In this document: one piece after another, positions 1 through 9,938 of the stretch | How the letters are laid out: each line of letters begins with the position of its first letter | How positions within the stretch are numbered: the first letter of the stretch is position 1 | Assembly (NCBI GenBank): GCA_965224765.1 | Contig: CBDDAC010000025.1 | Coordinates: 248,001-312,000 of the forward strand | Source of the DNA: CAZDBA01 sp965224765 | GTDB lineage: Bacteria; Planctomycetota; Planctomycetia; Pirellulales; Pirellulaceae | Direction of reading: 5' to 3' | DNA: 64,000 nt | Notes under the pieces: generated by a model | Told to the model about the DNA's origin: nothing | Seen by the model: only the letters and a program-made list of their open reading frames with translations | Database searches by the model: none | Program-made: the position numbers and the translations under genes

Positions 1-1
1 A

Positions 2-2056
2 ACGGATGATGGTCAAAATTGGCAGCCAATCTTTGATGATTACGCGACAGCGAGTATTGGCGATATCGCGATTGCGCCCTCCGACCCAGAAGTGATTTGG
101 GTTGGGACCGGCGAGGCCAACATTCTGCGAAGCACGATGGCGGGAACAGGGGTCTATAAGTCGACCGATGGTGGAGGGACATTCAAACACATGGGGTTGA
201 CGGAAACTCACCACATCAGCCGAATTGTTATCCACCCCAAAAACAAGGACGTGATCTATGTCGCGGCCTCGGGGCATGAGTACACGAGCAATCAAGAACG
301 CGGTGTCTATAAATCAAGTGATGGAGGAAAGACTTGGAGGCAGGTCTTTTATCAAGACGAGAAAACTGCCGTGATCGATTTGGCAATTGATCCAAAGCAT
401 CCTGACACGTTGTATTGCGGGACTGCACCTCGTTTGAGGTATCGCTGGAATGATCCCAAAGGCGGCCCAGAAACCGGTGTTCATAAAACGACTGACGGTG
501 GAAACAACTGGAACGCACTCAGCCAAGAAAATGGGCTTCCCGATTTTTCTAGCGGAGAATACGAGCGTGTAGGAATTAGCATCTGCGCCAGCCAACCTGA
601 AACGGTTTACGTTCTTCTGAATCATGATGGTGCACCAAGAGGCAAAGGTGGTGCGAAGGTATATCGTAGTGATGATTTTGGCCAACGATTCCATCTCATC
701 GAAGGGAATGAAGGTGTTCGAACAACACATCCCGGATATGGGTGGTTTTTTGGGCAAATTCGCGTCGATCCGAATGAAGCGGAAACCGTCTACGTTTTGG
801 GGTTGAATTCTCGTGTCTCCCGTGACGGTGGTTACACTTGGCAAAATCTCCAAGGCAATCATGTTGACTATCACGGCGCCTGGATCAATCCAGGGAATTC
901 AAATCATGTTGTGATTGTCAATGACGGCGGGATCATGATCTCCCGAGATGGATTGAAGTCTTTTCATTCGCCTACGAATATTCCGATCGCACACAATTAC
1001 AACTGTGGTGTTTCGCAAGAGAAGGGACGGTTTTGGATCTATGTCTCGACCCAGGACACTGGAGCGTGGAGAGGGTTGGTCGATTTGAGTCGAGGGCGTG
1101 ACTCCGTGATTCGCCAACGGTGGGAGCGAGCCACAGGCGACGAGTCGGGGCGCCATGCAGTCGTATCCGATAATCCAAACTTGGTCTATTCCTTGAGTCG
1201 CTATGGTGGAGGTCCAATGCTTACGGACTACTCTGAGAAAGTGGTGTCGGAACGCCGCGGTCGGAAATTCACGGGATACAAACGCGAAGACGTTTCGGTC
1301 AAATGGAAAGGTGATGTTCCTCGAAGAGCGCAATGGGTATCTCCGTTGATTATTTCACCGCACGATTCGAGTCGACTTTTGTACGGTGCTCAATTTGTTT
1401 TTCTTTCCGATGATGGTGGTAAGAACTGGAAGAAAATCAGCGATGACCTTTCCAATTTTGCAGAAAAACGACAAGGCAATGTCGCGCATGCCGTCGTCTT
1501 TTCGATTTCCGAGTCACCCGTTGAAAAGGGAGTGATTTACGCAGGGACAGATGACGGCAATCTGCACGTAACCCGTGATGGTGGCAAAAACTGGGACAAC
1601 GTTTCGGATGCAATGCCTGAAGGGTTTTGCATCGCCAGCCTGGAAGCTTGTTATTTTGAAAAAGGGACAGTCTACGCAGCCGCCAACGGAAAGCGCTATG
1701 ATCAATTTGATTGTTTGCTCTACCGTTCTACGGACTATGGAAAAACCTGGCAAAGCATTTCAGGAAACATTCCTGGCAGCAACGCCAATGTGATCAAGCA
1801 AGATCCCAGTAACAAGGAACTTTTGTTCGCAGGAACTGACCGTGGGGTGTATGTTTCGATCAACGGCGGTGAAGACTGGGAGGTCCTCGGTAAGGACTTG
1901 CCAACCACCTACGTGCATGACCTGGCATTGCAAACGGCTGAAGACTTTTGTGTGATCGCGACCCACGGACGCGGTTGTTATGTCTTGGATATTCGCGAGT
2001 TGCGGGCCCAAGGAAGTGGCAACGCTGACCGGAAAAGGCCGAGTTCGAGTAGGTGA
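2..2056 (+). CDS. BNR/VPS10-like beta-propeller protein, 5' end missing
   Basis: The reading frame is open to the left edge of the window, so the N-terminus and any signal peptide are missing; a GTG at 92 is only an internal valine. The visible 684 or so residues are a run of Asp-box (BNR) repeats of the form S-x-D-G-G-x-x-W, for example SSDGGKTW, TTDGGNNW, SRDGGYTW and VTRDGGKNW. This is the pattern of sortilin/VPS10-type or exo-sialidase-like propellers. The C-terminus carries the THGRGCYVLD signature common at the end of secreted bacterial proteins of this type. The fold is well supported; the substrate or ligand is not known. It is probably exported. No operon partner is visible downstream. 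Confidence 0.85.
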   Translation, partial: TDDGQNWQPIFDDYATASIGDIAIAPSDPEVIWVGTGEANILRSTMAGTGVYKSTDGGGTFKHMGLTETHHISRIVIHPKNKDVIYVAASGHEYTSNQERGVYKSSDGGKTWRQVFYQDEKTAVIDLAIDPKHPDTLYCGTAPRLRYRWNDPKGGPETGVHKTTDGGNNWNALSQENGLPDFSSGEYERVGISICASQPETVYVLLNHDGAPRGKGGAKVYRSDDFGQRFHLIEGNEGVRTTHPGYGWFFGQIRVDPNEAETVYVLGLNSRVSRDGGYTWQNLQGNHVDYHGAWINPGNSNHVVIVNDGGIMISRDGLKSFHSPTNIPIAHNYNCGVSQEKGRFWIYVSTQDTGAWRGLVDLSRGRDSVIRQRWERATGDESGRHAVVSDNPNLVYSLSRYGGGPMLTDYSEKVVSERRGRKFTGYKREDVSVKWKGDVPRRAQWVSPLIISPHDSSRLLYGAQFVFLSDDGGKNWKKISDDLSNFAEKRQGNVAHAVVFSISESPVEKGVIYAGTDDGNLHVTRDGGKNWDNVSDAMPEGFCIASLEACYFEKGTVYAAANGKRYDQFDCLLYRSTDYGKTWQSISGNIPGSNANVIKQDPSNKELLFAGTDRGVYVSINGGEDWEVLGKDLPTTYVHDLALQTAEDFCVIATHGRGCYVLDIRELRAQGSGNADRKRPSSSR

Positions 2057-2200
2057 TTGAGGAGTCGCCCTCTTCCTGGCAATTGGCGAGAATCGATTGT
2101 CGTTGGAAGGGGATTGTCACAGGAACGAGTGAAACCTCTTGCGCCGTGTTATAGGCGCTAGGCAGGTGGTGCCAAAGCTTTCGCGTGCTAGGGGAAGATT

Positions 2201-2228
2201 ACCACAGAGAGCGCAGAGGAACACAGAG
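2201..2228 (+). repeat. CACAGAG-type repeat, left copy
   Basis: The sequence starts ACCACAGAGAGCGCAGAGGA and continues to 2228. Its inverted partner at 2367-2394 matches it with a few changes. Words of this kind recur as intergenic repeats in many bacterial genomes. The pair could fold as a long stem with a loop of about 140 nt. Confidence 0.5.
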
Positions 2229-2366
2229 TGGAATCTGTCGCATCGTAGGTTGGGCAGGTGTTGTCAACGCTTCAACCCATCAATATGAGCCGTAGATTGT
2301 AGCCCGCTGGTTTCTTCCGAGGCTGTATCAAGTTTGAGTGAAAGAGATTGACTTCCCAGCCTCTTT

Positions 2367-2394
2367 CTCTGTGGTCCTCTGTGAACGCTGTGGT
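2367..2394 (-). repeat. CACAGAG-type repeat, right inverted copy
   Basis: Read on the minus strand it begins ACCACAGCGTTCACAGAGGA and ends CACAGAG, an imperfect inverted copy of 2201-2228. Confidence 0.5.
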
Positions 2395-2591
2395 TTACAT
2401 TCCATGGTTGAACTTTATGTTGTATTGTCCCAAACCGTACTTTATAAGAACGCCGATCCGCATTTCAGGAGTGATGTAAGATTAGTGAGCCCCCCCAAAA
2501 AACAGGGCGTCAATTCTTGTTGCATGTGGCGCAGGAAGTTGGCTTCGTCGCGTTTCCGGGTCCTCTGAATGATGGACTCTCAACTTCGGGA

Positions 2592-2888
2592 ATGAATCCA
2601 ATCGCGCTTGAACTCGTTTGGTTTCTTGTGCAGACGGATGACGCCAATGAAAATGCCAATTTGTTTTTTCAGGCGACGTTTGGAATCCCTGCTGGCGTCA
2701 ATTTGTCTGTGAGAGAGTTGGGAGAGCAATCACCAGGTAACAACTCACTTGCCGCGATCGAAGCGATACCAAGCGGAGCGATGACGGATGAAATTCAGCA
2801 AACACTAAAGGGACTGGGATTCAGCCCCTTTCGAAAGTTTGAATACAACGATTCGTTGAAGCGGCTGTTGGCCAAATTGGCTGACTAG
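2592..2888 (+). CDS. Hypothetical small protein
   Basis: This is a 98-residue frame beginning MNPIALELVWFLVQ and ending LKRLLAKLAD; a TTG start at 2517 would add 25 residues. The ATG is preceded by a weak GGGA. The composition is protein-like, with a mixed hydrophobic and charged C-terminal helix. I do not recognise the family. It lies alone between the BNR protein and the convergent dehydrogenase gene. It could be a real small protein or the remnant of a larger gene. Confidence 0.35.
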   Translation: MNPIALELVWFLVQTDDANENANLFFQATFGIPAGVNLSVRELGEQSPGNNSLAAIEAIPSGAMTDEIQQTLKGLGFSPFRKFEYNDSLKRLLAKLAD

Positions 2889-3013
2889 GCGCCGTCCATG
2901 TCAGTTGCCTGGGAGCAAGTCGGTTCCCCACCGACCAGCCCGCGGGCTAGTGGTGGAAGCGGTGCTAATTCTCTATCGCGAACCCTTGCTCAGCTCAAAT
3001 GGTTTCTCGGAAC

Positions 3014-6000
3014 CTACTTATGGCCTTCGGGAATGACGACTCCCTGCTTGGGTGCCGTTTTTTGATTGGCCAAAAACTCGACAACGTCTCGAATGTCTTT
3101 CTGGGAGAGGTTTTTGACCAGATCGATTGGCATTGCCGATTGGCCCTTCCTTCTGCCCTCGATGTTATCCTTTTGAATTGTGTGTACTTTCGCCTCAACA
3201 TCGATCAACTGAATAAACTCATCGGTCTCTTTTTGGACGATTCCAGAGAGCGTGTTGCCGTCGAGATCCAGAATGATTGTCGTTTCAAAGTTCTCAGCGA
3301 TTGTCTTGTCAGGAGCGACCATGGATTCGAGCAAGTATTTCCGGTCCTTTTTCAATGCAATGTCTGAGAGGTTTGGACCGACGGCACCTCCGCGATCAGC
3401 AATTTGATGGCATCGCTGGCAGTAAACGGATGTTCGATTCCAGAAGATTTCGGAACCGCGGTCCATGTCACCGCCGAGCAGTGTGTCTCGGTTGATACTT
3501 GCGGGATCGTTTGTGTCCATTGTCGCGAAGTATTCATTCAACAGCGCTTCGACTTTTCCTTGTTGTTTCCATGACTGGGCGGCATCGGTAAGATCCAGTC
3601 GATCGGTTTCCGGTATCTTTCCTTGGAGAAGTTGTGATAGTTGTCCCTCGATGATTTTCAGGACTCGCGGATCGTCAGTCAAGTTCGCCGATGCCAGGAT
3701 CAGATAGACATGTTGTCGCTCTGTCAGATCACTGGATTTCAGCCCCTTGTTCCAGAAACTTGGGTTTCCAATCATCTCGAATTTTTTGGCGGCGCACACT
3801 TCGCGAGCTGCCATACGAAGTTTGGGAGATTTGTCATTTGCTGCACGACGACAGAGTTCATCAAGGTTGCTTGCATTCAATTCAGACAACGCAAGTAGAA
3901 CTTTCATGCGGGTTGCTTCATCGGTGTTTTCGTTTGCGAAAAGTTCTTGTAGAGGACGTTCCGAAGCTTTTATGCCAAGAGTCTTCGCCGCCGCAATTGC
4001 TGGATTTTGTGTTTTCGAATCGTTGATGATGTTTTCGAAGACGGGGGAGAGTGCAGCAACTGCATCGTTGCCTGCCCTCGTTCCGATTTCTCGCCAAGCC
4101 CCCATAACGCGGTCTCGGGAGGTTGGAGTAGCCCATTGGCCCAGGATTTCCAAGGCTTCGACTCGCATGGCTTTTGAAGCAGTCGGGTTTGCGGCCAGTG
4201 CGGCAATCCGCTCGGCATTTTGCTTGCCGCCAAGGAAATTGGCTGCGCCCAGGGCCCGGCGAATGAAATGGTCAGAGCTCGTCGGTAGTTGATCCAGTTG
4301 GGTAGCCAATTCAGACATTGCCGGAGCAATTGGAACATCATAGATGGCGCGACTTACTTCATCTAAAACGAGTTCGTTCGTTTCGAATTGCAGGAATTCA
4401 GCAACCCTTCGACTCTTCTGTCTTCGCAAAACAACGGCTACTGCACGGCGAACTTCGACAGAATCGGATTGCCTTGCCAGTTCGATCAACTCCATTGATT
4501 GGTCGTCTGTTTTTTTGGAGGATGATTGATGATCGAGTTGGCCCGCCAGACCCATGATCGCAGCATGCCGAATTGCTGGATCCTCGCCGTTGTTGATTCT
4601 CAACATTTCCAACAATGGTTTTCTCACGTCGGGAAAATCAAACTTGCCGATCGCAATTGCCGCAAAGTACCTTGCGCGTTGATTCGTATCATTCAGAATC
4701 TTGATCAAACGTTTTGAGTCAACTGAAATCCTGAGGTCGCCGACCAATTTGGCCGCTTGGGCGCGAATTTCACCGGAAGGAACGTCGAGCAAATCGATGA
4801 TGACTTGCGCGAGTGCCGCGTTCTCACCGCTTCGAATTCGTTGACCAATTCCCCAAAGTGCATGGATCCGTCCCATTTCTGGAGATTCGCTTTGAGCCAA
4901 CGTTTTGAGTTCAGCATCAAGCTTTCGATTTACCAGTTCAAACTGAGCCATTTGTCGGATGCGGCGATCTGCATGATTCATCAGTTCAAGTACGCGAAAG
5001 ATGGGCGTGTCGGATAGCCCTTGAGCAAGAAGCGTTTGAACTTCTTTGACGATCTCGGAGTTGGAAAATTTTGGATCACTGAAGCGATAGATTCGCCCTT
5101 TGTTGACACCTTGCCAACCATTGATCCAATCGGAGATATAGATGTGGCCATCTGGGCCAAAGCCGATATCGGTAGCGAGAATATGCCAAATCGGTTGTTC
5201 ATCATCGATAAGTTCAAAGAACGCACCCTTGGACTGTGAGCGAAACGTGCGAATGCCGCTGACCGATGAGGTTCCACGGAAGTCACAAAGAAAGAACCGA
5301 TTCCGGTACTCATCTGAGAGTCCTGTGCCCGGGTAGTGGGCCAGTCCGCTCGGTCCGTCTCCGAGGTGAGTGACAGGTGGGATGATGAACGCTGGTTGCT
5401 CCAGGTGGTATTGATGCCAGATTTTTTCTCGATTGAAGGGGCCGCGATCTGGCATGTATTGGTAGTGCATTCTCCATCCGGTATCGCCACCTTCGGCGAT
5501 ATAAACCCAACGAGCTTTGTCCCCGCTGTCGGAGTTGTTGTCACCGGTGAAAAGATTTCCATAGTCGTCGAAGGCCAACTCTTGGGGATTTCGTAAACCG
5601 GTTGCATAGACTTCCAGATTGCTGCCGTCCAATTCACAGCGAAAGACGGCACCACTTGATGGATCGTGAAGTCGTTTGCCGTTGGGAAGGTCGATGGAGT
5701 AGCCACGGTCGCCGATGCTGAAATAGAGTCGTCCATCTGGGCCAACAATCAATCCATGGGAATCGTGGCCGCGAAATGCGACTCGGACTCCGTAGCCATG
5801 ACTCAATGACTGTCTGAAATCTGATTTGCCGTCTTGGTTATGATCTCGAAGCAACCAAAGGTGAGGGATGCATGTATAGAACACATCCTCGCCGTTCACC
5901 AAGACCCCCGCGCCAGTTCCCATTTCCAGATCGTTGAAGTGGTCGGCGTAGATCCAGCTTCGATCCGCTTTTCCATCGTGGTCAGAGTCTTCAAGGACAC

Positions 6001-6409
6001 GAACAACGTCATCGTGTTTTGTGTAAATGTGTCCCTGATCCGGGAGCAGTTCTTTGTGATAGGCGATTCGATCCTCGACGGTTTGTGCTGCAAGATCGCG
6101 ATCCAGCCAGGCGTCGTCATGCCCGCGATTGTCTGTAACTCCTTTTTCCTGTCGATACGATTCGCAGACCCAAATTCTCCCTTGGGCGTCAATCGTGAAC
6201 ACGACGGGATTGGCGAGCATCGGCTCTGCAGCCCACAATTCAGCTTTCCATCCTTCCGGATACTTGAATGTGGTCAAAGCCAATTCGGCTTCGTCGGATG
6301 CTGCAGCAATTTCAGGCGCAAGAGGAAGGTCTTCTTGGGCATTGGTCATAGTCGCCAGCGAACTGAGAAGCAGGGTCAGGTAGATGAAGTAACGCTTTTG
6401 CATATCCAT
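3014..6409 (-). CDS. PVC-type membrane-bound dehydrogenase/HEAT/cytochrome c protein
   Basis: This is a large exported protein of about 1131 residues. I chose the start so that a signal peptide (MQKRYFIYLTLLLSSLATMT) sits at the N-terminus; the frame stays open another 19 codons upstream (6466). The N-terminal half is an NHL/glucose-dehydrogenase-like propeller typical of the planctomycete 'membrane-bound dehydrogenase' family, with motifs such as GPDGRLYFSIGDRG and ATGLRNPQELAFD. The middle (about residues 470-930) is a series of HEAT-like helical repeats. Near residue 996 is a c-type heme site, CQRCH, followed by GPNLSDIA and the usual C-terminal cytochrome segment. The whole layout matches a family expanded in Planctomycetes and thought to act in periplasmic oxidation of carbohydrates; the actual substrate is unknown. 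Confidence 0.9.
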   Translation of the reverse strand: MDMQKRYFIYLTLLLSSLATMTNAQEDLPLAPEIAAASDEAELALTTFKYPEGWKAELWAAEPMLANPVVFTIDAQGRIWVCESYRQEKGVTDNRGHDDAWLDRDLAAQTVEDRIAYHKELLPDQGHIYTKHDDVVRVLEDSDHDGKADRSWIYADHFNDLEMGTGAGVLVNGEDVFYTCIPHLWLLRDHNQDGKSDFRQSLSHGYGVRVAFRGHDSHGLIVGPDGRLYFSIGDRGYSIDLPNGKRLHDPSSGAVFRCELDGSNLEVYATGLRNPQELAFDDYGNLFTGDNNSDSGDKARWVYIAEGGDTGWRMHYQYMPDRGPFNREKIWHQYHLEQPAFIIPPVTHLGDGPSGLAHYPGTGLSDEYRNRFFLCDFRGTSSVSGIRTFRSQSKGAFFELIDDEQPIWHILATDIGFGPDGHIYISDWINGWQGVNKGRIYRFSDPKFSNSEIVKEVQTLLAQGLSDTPIFRVLELMNHADRRIRQMAQFELVNRKLDAELKTLAQSESPEMGRIHALWGIGQRIRSGENAALAQVIIDLLDVPSGEIRAQAAKLVGDLRISVDSKRLIKILNDTNQRARYFAAIAIGKFDFPDVRKPLLEMLRINNGEDPAIRHAAIMGLAGQLDHQSSSKKTDDQSMELIELARQSDSVEVRRAVAVVLRRQKSRRVAEFLQFETNELVLDEVSRAIYDVPIAPAMSELATQLDQLPTSSDHFIRRALGAANFLGGKQNAERIAALAANPTASKAMRVEALEILGQWATPTSRDRVMGAWREIGTRAGNDAVAALSPVFENIINDSKTQNPAIAAAKTLGIKASERPLQELFANENTDEATRMKVLLALSELNASNLDELCRRAANDKSPKLRMAAREVCAAKKFEMIGNPSFWNKGLKSSDLTERQHVYLILASANLTDDPRVLKIIEGQLSQLLQGKIPETDRLDLTDAAQSWKQQGKVEALLNEYFATMDTNDPASINRDTLLGGDMDRGSEIFWNRTSVYCQRCHQIADRGGAVGPNLSDIALKKDRKYLLESMVAPDKTIAENFETTIILDLDGNTLSGIVQKETDEFIQLIDVEAKVHTIQKDNIEGRRKGQSAMPIDLVKNLSQKDIRDVVEFLANQKTAPKQGVVIPEGHK

Positions 6410-6521
6410 AGTCATATGAGTCAGAATCGTCCAACTCATATTGTAACCATTTGCAAAGCGATTCACTACGAAGTCAGCTTCAAGAACGAATTGACTCTAG
6501 CAGGCCATTTTCCGCACAGGA

Positions 6522-6554
6522 CAATTGAGAGCTGTTTGTAGGACAGCTCAATTG
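6522..6554 (-). terminator. Hairpin downstream of the S9 peptidase gene
   Basis: CAATTGAG-AG-CTGT pairs with ACAGCTCAATTG across a short loop, giving a 12-bp stem with a 2-nt bulge. It lies 33 nt beyond the stop of the minus-strand S9 peptidase. There is no U-tract, so it may act as an mRNA-end stabiliser rather than a classical intrinsic terminator. Confidence 0.4.
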
Positions 6555-6586
6555 GGGGTGGAGTGGAGCAAGCAGCTCCCCCCCCT

Positions 6587-9500
6587 TTATTTCCAGGGCG
6601 GCAAAGTTCGCTCTGAATCCTTTCGAGAGTCTTCGGGGCGGTCTTCAAAGGGGACGCCTTCTTCAATCCATTTTGGGGCATCTTGCCCTTTGAGGTGATG
6701 ATCGAAAAATTCTTTCAGACGCAGTTGAAGGTCCTTTCGATTCTCAAATTCACGCATTCCATGTCCTTCACCTCGGTAGGAAAGCAGAATGACAGGTTTC
6801 TTCAAGAAACGAAGTAGATTGTAAAAACCGAAGGAATGTTCCCACGGAACGACGTTGTCCGCAGTTCCGTGATAAAGCAACAAGGGAGTCTCCATGTTCT
6901 TGGCATGAAAGACAGGTGATTGGTCGATGTACAAACCAAGGTCATCTGCTGGGCTGCGAGTGAGTCGACCTTGTCCGGAAATGTAGTAGTCCTGTTCGTT
7001 GCTGCCGTCACTTACAATATCGATGTTGAATCCTTGGATCAGGTTGCTGACGCCGGCGCCGCCGGCAATTGCCGCGAATCGATTTTCTTGAGTGGACATG
7101 AACATGGCGGCGTGTCCACCATAACTGTGGCCGATGTAGCCAACTCGTTCCTCATCGGCATATCCAAGCTCGATGACCTTTTGGATTGCGGCGTCAATGC
7201 ATTCATGCATGTCCGAATGGCTGGTGCGTTTGCGGAAGTGGATATCTGGCTGGAGGTAGAGATAATCATCGCTGACATACATCATTTCGCTTACTCCCGC
7301 ACCGGGGATTCGAGGCGTTGGGTATCGATGCATGCCGTTGGAGAGCTTTTCGTAAGAGTAGACGATCATTGGTAGCGGGTTGCCATCCTGATAACTATCT
7401 GGAATGCTCAAGATTCCTTGCAGAGATCTGCCGTCCTTGTTCGTGTAATCGACCAAAATTCTCCTTCCCCAACGATATTTTTCTTGGTGTTGATTTGTGC
7501 GAGTCAACTGCTTGGGGTTTTGGAAACTCAAATCGCTAAGGAACGTTTCAGGATAGTGTTGATAATCACCTCGTTTGAATGTCGCGACATCGGCGTCTTC
7601 CGCCTTTCGCAAACTGTTAAATTCAGAGTCTTCGTAGACCAGAGTTTCCAGGTTGTCACTGGCTAGGCGGAAAATGCCAGACTTTTTGCTAAGTGATCCA
7701 GCCCCCCGTAACATGACGGGTTGGGAAAGGTCGACATAGCGTTCTTCGAGTTCCAGATCGTCGTCCCGACGATTGGGTGGGATCGCCAACGAGAAGCGAA
7801 TTTTTTTCTCTTCTCCCATCCCTTGCGTCAGGCAAGTTGCCGGTTCGCCGTTGAGGGGCTGCAACCAAAGATCATGTCGATGATTCAGAATCACCGCCGT
7901 GCCATCGTTGGCAAAACTCTCCACTCCAAACGCGGGTTCCGCACCGTGGTAATCGTAGTCGGTGTTGACGAAGGAGATTGGAGTTCGGCTGGTAACGTTG
8001 AGGTGGGTGTCTTCTTCGAATGAGTAGACCCAGAAATGTCGGTTTTTCCAGTAGATCACTTGCGTGCCATGTGGAAGCATTTGAATTTGTCCGTTATGTC
8101 GCTCGAGCAATAGTTTTCGCTCGCCCGTCACTAGGTTGACTCGATAGACATCAGAGCGTCTTACATCCCAGTCTGAAATGTAGGGTTGGCTGTTGGTCGC
8201 AATGGCCCATTGTCCGTCTCTTGATTTTTCAGAAATTCGCAAGTCTTCATCGGTGAGTTGAATCAGAGTTCTTTTGTTGAGATCCAGGACGAAATCGAAA
8301 ACTTGTTTCCGGGCTGAGCCGCCCTCCTTCATCTGTTGTGACTGCAATTTTTCGTCTTTCCAATGCCAAACGTCCACGTTTCCTTTGGCAGTGATTTCCA
8401 TGTCATTCTCGCCCGTTTCCTCGTTTTCCTCGTCGTCGGTCGCTTCGTTGTCGGTCGCTTCGTCGTTTTCGGTATCGTTGTTTTTCGTTGAAGCATCGTC
8501 ATCGCCGGAGGACTCCGAGTCGGTGTCGGGATTCTCCTCCTCTTGCTGCTCTAGCCTCAGGAAAACACGGTTTCCATCTTCGCTCCATTCCAGGCCTGTT
8601 GTCAGCAATGAAGTATCCTCTGGTATCCCCTCAAGCTCTTTGGGTGCGTAGAGGCTTAATTCTGGCTGCTCAGAACCAGGATTCTTGATGACAATCAGAT
8701 TCACGTTTGGTGAGGGTTTTTCCTCAGTCTTCTCATCGGAAGATTTTTTGTCTTCACTTTCTGATTTAACTTGAAACGCCGCGAGAGCGTTTTCGTTTTT
8801 GAGAAATGTGAGCGAAGAGAACACATCGCTGGCGGAGGTAAGGGTTCGCGTGCTGCGCGTTTCGACATCGAAAACGTAGATGCCATTTCCGTTTCGATCA
8901 TCAGTTTTTATGGTGTAGAAAAGCTGGCTGGAGTCTTTGCTCAAATGGTATTCGCCGACGTTGCCAATGTAATGTTCAGACTGGTCTCTCAAGTCGAAAA
9001 GCAGCAATCCTGATTTACTATGCAAGATGAAGTATTCGGAGTCTTCCGGGAATTTAAGACTCCTCGAAGAGTTCGATGTTTTGATTTCCCATCGCTTTAG
9101 GGTTTCGTCGTTGAGTGAACGGAGTTCGATGACAAGTGGAGGCGTTTGTTTTTGTTTGCCGTCGGTCTTGTCAGAACCTGACTTTTCGTCTTTCTTTTTT
9201 TCTTTAGAAATGGAATAGGCAACCCACTCTGAGTTGTTGGAGAACTGAGGATTCTTCCCACGTTCAATTTCGAATTCCTTGGAGCCATCGGAGTTGCGAA
9301 TGTACAGGACATCGTTTAACGCTCCCTTGCCGTATCGCTCAAGCTGTTCCTGTTTTTTCTGATCCGGTTCGTCGGCTGATTCTTTATCTGTTTGTTTGTC
9401 TTCAAATTTGTCGGAGGTTGAGGGGCGGTACTCAACGCTATGCCAGTTTCCGTCATTGGAAAGGGTTACCGAATGGTTTCGCCAGAGCGTGACGTCTGGC

Positions 9501-9631
9501 ATGGTGACCAGGCTTTTCTCTGACGCGTTTGAACCTTCGTTGGTTTGGCCCTGAATCGTGCCCAGAGTCGAGCACGCAAGGAAGAATGCGAAGGCAAAGC
9601 AAGAGGTACGCTTATTAATTATGGTGATCAC
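6587..9631 (-). CDS. S9-family prolyl oligopeptidase-like peptidase, exported
   Basis: This 1014-residue serine peptidase has an N-terminal signal peptide (hydrophobic run CFAFAFFLACSTLG). The long first part is a propeller-like domain interrupted by low-complexity acidic stretches, with many Asp, Glu, Ser and Lys between about residues 370 and 410. The C-terminal alpha/beta-hydrolase domain has the nucleophile motif GHSYGG (Ser near 836), the acid in GTADNVVPW (Asp near 926) and the base in GEGHGM (His near 956). All three catalytic residues are present, so it should be active, probably in the periplasm. Its paralogue lies divergently at 9939. The acidic inserts are longer than usual for the family. 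Confidence 0.9.
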   Translation of the reverse strand: MITIINKRTSCFAFAFFLACSTLGTIQGQTNEGSNASEKSLVTMPDVTLWRNHSVTLSNDGNWHSVEYRPSTSDKFEDKQTDKESADEPDQKKQEQLERYGKGALNDVLYIRNSDGSKEFEIERGKNPQFSNNSEWVAYSISKEKKKDEKSGSDKTDGKQKQTPPLVIELRSLNDETLKRWEIKTSNSSRSLKFPEDSEYFILHSKSGLLLFDLRDQSEHYIGNVGEYHLSKDSSQLFYTIKTDDRNGNGIYVFDVETRSTRTLTSASDVFSSLTFLKNENALAAFQVKSESEDKKSSDEKTEEKPSPNVNLIVIKNPGSEQPELSLYAPKELEGIPEDTSLLTTGLEWSEDGNRVFLRLEQQEEENPDTDSESSGDDDASTKNNDTENDEATDNEATDDEENEETGENDMEITAKGNVDVWHWKDEKLQSQQMKEGGSARKQVFDFVLDLNKRTLIQLTDEDLRISEKSRDGQWAIATNSQPYISDWDVRRSDVYRVNLVTGERKLLLERHNGQIQMLPHGTQVIYWKNRHFWVYSFEEDTHLNVTSRTPISFVNTDYDYHGAEPAFGVESFANDGTAVILNHRHDLWLQPLNGEPATCLTQGMGEEKKIRFSLAIPPNRRDDDLELEERYVDLSQPVMLRGAGSLSKKSGIFRLASDNLETLVYEDSEFNSLRKAEDADVATFKRGDYQHYPETFLSDLSFQNPKQLTRTNQHQEKYRWGRRILVDYTNKDGRSLQGILSIPDSYQDGNPLPMIVYSYEKLSNGMHRYPTPRIPGAGVSEMMYVSDDYLYLQPDIHFRKRTSHSDMHECIDAAIQKVIELGYADEERVGYIGHSYGGHAAMFMSTQENRFAAIAGGAGVSNLIQGFNIDIVSDGSNEQDYYISGQGRLTRSPADDLGLYIDQSPVFHAKNMETPLLLYHGTADNVVPWEHSFGFYNLLRFLKKPVILLSYRGEGHGMREFENRKDLQLRLKEFFDHHLKGQDAPKWIEEGVPFEDRPEDSRKDSERTLPPWK

Positions 9632-9938
9632 TAACGCCTCGAAATCCGGTGTTGTAGGTTGTTATTGCTGAACTGCTCAAGCAGACTGACAGCCAAGACA
9701 CCATTGTAGTAGTTGCTCGGTGAAACACGAGCAACTATCTGTTTTTCGTGGGTTGAGTCCAGGGGATATTCTCAACTTGCGTTCGTTGACCGTTGGGTGT
9801 GAGATCGGCAACATTGGACTTGAAGTTGTCTTTGTAGAAGTTTGGTAATTTGCTCGCGCTCTAGCTACAATCGAGTCTCCAAAAAATCGATTCCAATTTG
9901 TTGTTGGATTATCGCCGAACCACTTAGGAAATTAGCTG
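9632..9938. promoter_or_regulatory. Shared divergent promoter region of two S9 peptidases
   Basis: This 307-bp stretch has no gene and separates two divergently transcribed S9 peptidases, so it must carry both promoters. The main visible structure is a perfect 9-bp inverted repeat, AGTTGCTCG / CGAGCAACT (9711-9719 and 9728-9736) with an 8-bp spacer, a plausible operator or hairpin. The plus-strand gene has an AGGA about 12 nt before its ATG. Confidence 0.45.

Larger units (their letters stand above)
2057..2591. other. Intergenic stretch with inverted CACAGAG-type repeats
   Basis: No convincing gene is seen here. The stretch holds two inverted copies of a dispersed-repeat-like sequence (2201-2228 and 2367-2394), rich in ACCACAGAG and CAGAGGA words. 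The frame at 2338-2568 has no recognisable protein character and runs across one of these repeats. Confidence 0.5.

Noticed and set aside
5834..6541. Plus-strand frame of 235 codons
   Set aside because: It lies antisense to the well-supported dehydrogenase/cytochrome gene and has no protein character of its own.
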